Source: Pediococcus cellicola
Lineage (GTDB): Bacteria > Bacillota > Bacilli > Lactobacillales > Lactobacillaceae
DNA length: 56,047 nucleotides
Assembly: GCF_001438655.1 (NCBI RefSeq)
Contig: NZ_JQBR01000013.1
Coordinates: 929-56,975 of the forward strand
Direction of reading: 5' to 3'
The notes under the pieces are model-generated. The model worked only from the letters and a program-made list of their open reading frames with translations. It searched no databases and was not told where the DNA came from. Shown here one piece after another: positions 55,963-56,047 of this stretch (positions are counted from its first letter, which is position 1; each line of letters begins with the position of its first letter). The translations under genes were made by a program, and so were the position numbers.

Positions 55963-56047
55963 CGACTTAAAAATCGCGATTACCAAACACAAAAAAGGAT
56001 TCTAACTAATTCGCATAGGAACTGCAACTATTTTTTGAGACAATCAA

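Overview
The window is AT-rich and low-GC Gram-positive in character. It has strong AGGAGG-type ribosome sites, TTGACA/TATAAT promoters, CcpA-type cre sites, a T-box leader, BglG/LicT antitermination and a sigma-54/LevR promoter. Together with a BudC-like diacetyl/acetoin reductase and ComK-like proteins this points to a lactic acid bacterium, most likely a Lactobacillaceae member. The species cannot be fixed from sequence alone.

Almost the whole window is a sugar-uptake island: eight separate PTS permeases lie in about 50 kb, each with its own regulator and processing enzymes. From left to right: (1) 70-3325, an AraC regulator, an MFS transporter and an HSL-type esterase. (2) 3602-5559, a broken and an intact copy of a ComK-like protein; a third decayed copy lies at 16480-17254. 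(3) 5787-11928, a sulfated-sugar operon: EIIBC, a cytoplasmic Cys-type sulfatase, a formylglycine-generating enzyme, EIIA and a TauE/SafE exporter, facing a divergent RpiR regulator. (4) 12045-16335 and 19174-21604 with 17337-19184, two beta-glucoside clusters (bglP-type PTS, GH1 6-phospho-beta-glucosidase, LicT-type antiterminator), each preceded by a RAT/terminator. (5) 21749-23794, a MazG-like pyrophosphohydrolase with a GIY-YIG/DUF2075 helicase-like protein, a probable accessory or defence module. (6) 23989-29253, a galactitol-family PTS with a class II aldolase, a PfkB kinase and a DeoR regulator. (7) 29426-35706, a mannose-family PTS with a SIS protein, a GntR regulator, a MalY/PatB-like PLP enzyme and a ROK kinase, tied together by a shared operator. 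(8) 36065-42153, two tandem GntR regulators and a mannose-family PTS with two SIS deglycase-like proteins, resembling glucoselysine/fructoselysine (gfr) operons. (9) 42310-49273, a mannose-family PTS with a GH13 glucosidase, a textbook sigma-54 promoter and LevR. (10) 49642-50884, a T-box leader with no obvious cognate gene, then diacetyl reductase. (11) 51855-55542, a glucose-family PTS with NanE and an RpiR regulator (ManNAc use), followed by an esterase pseudogene.

The common logic is PTS import with phosphorylation, intracellular trimming of the phosphosugar (glycosidase, sulfatase, deglycase, epimerase or aldolase), local induction by the linked regulator and global repression through cre sites. 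The least ordinary parts are the sulfatase/FGE/TauE PTS operon, the MazG-GIY-YIG helicase pair, the decaying ComK-like family and the orphan T-box. All functions are read from motifs and context; no database search was possible.
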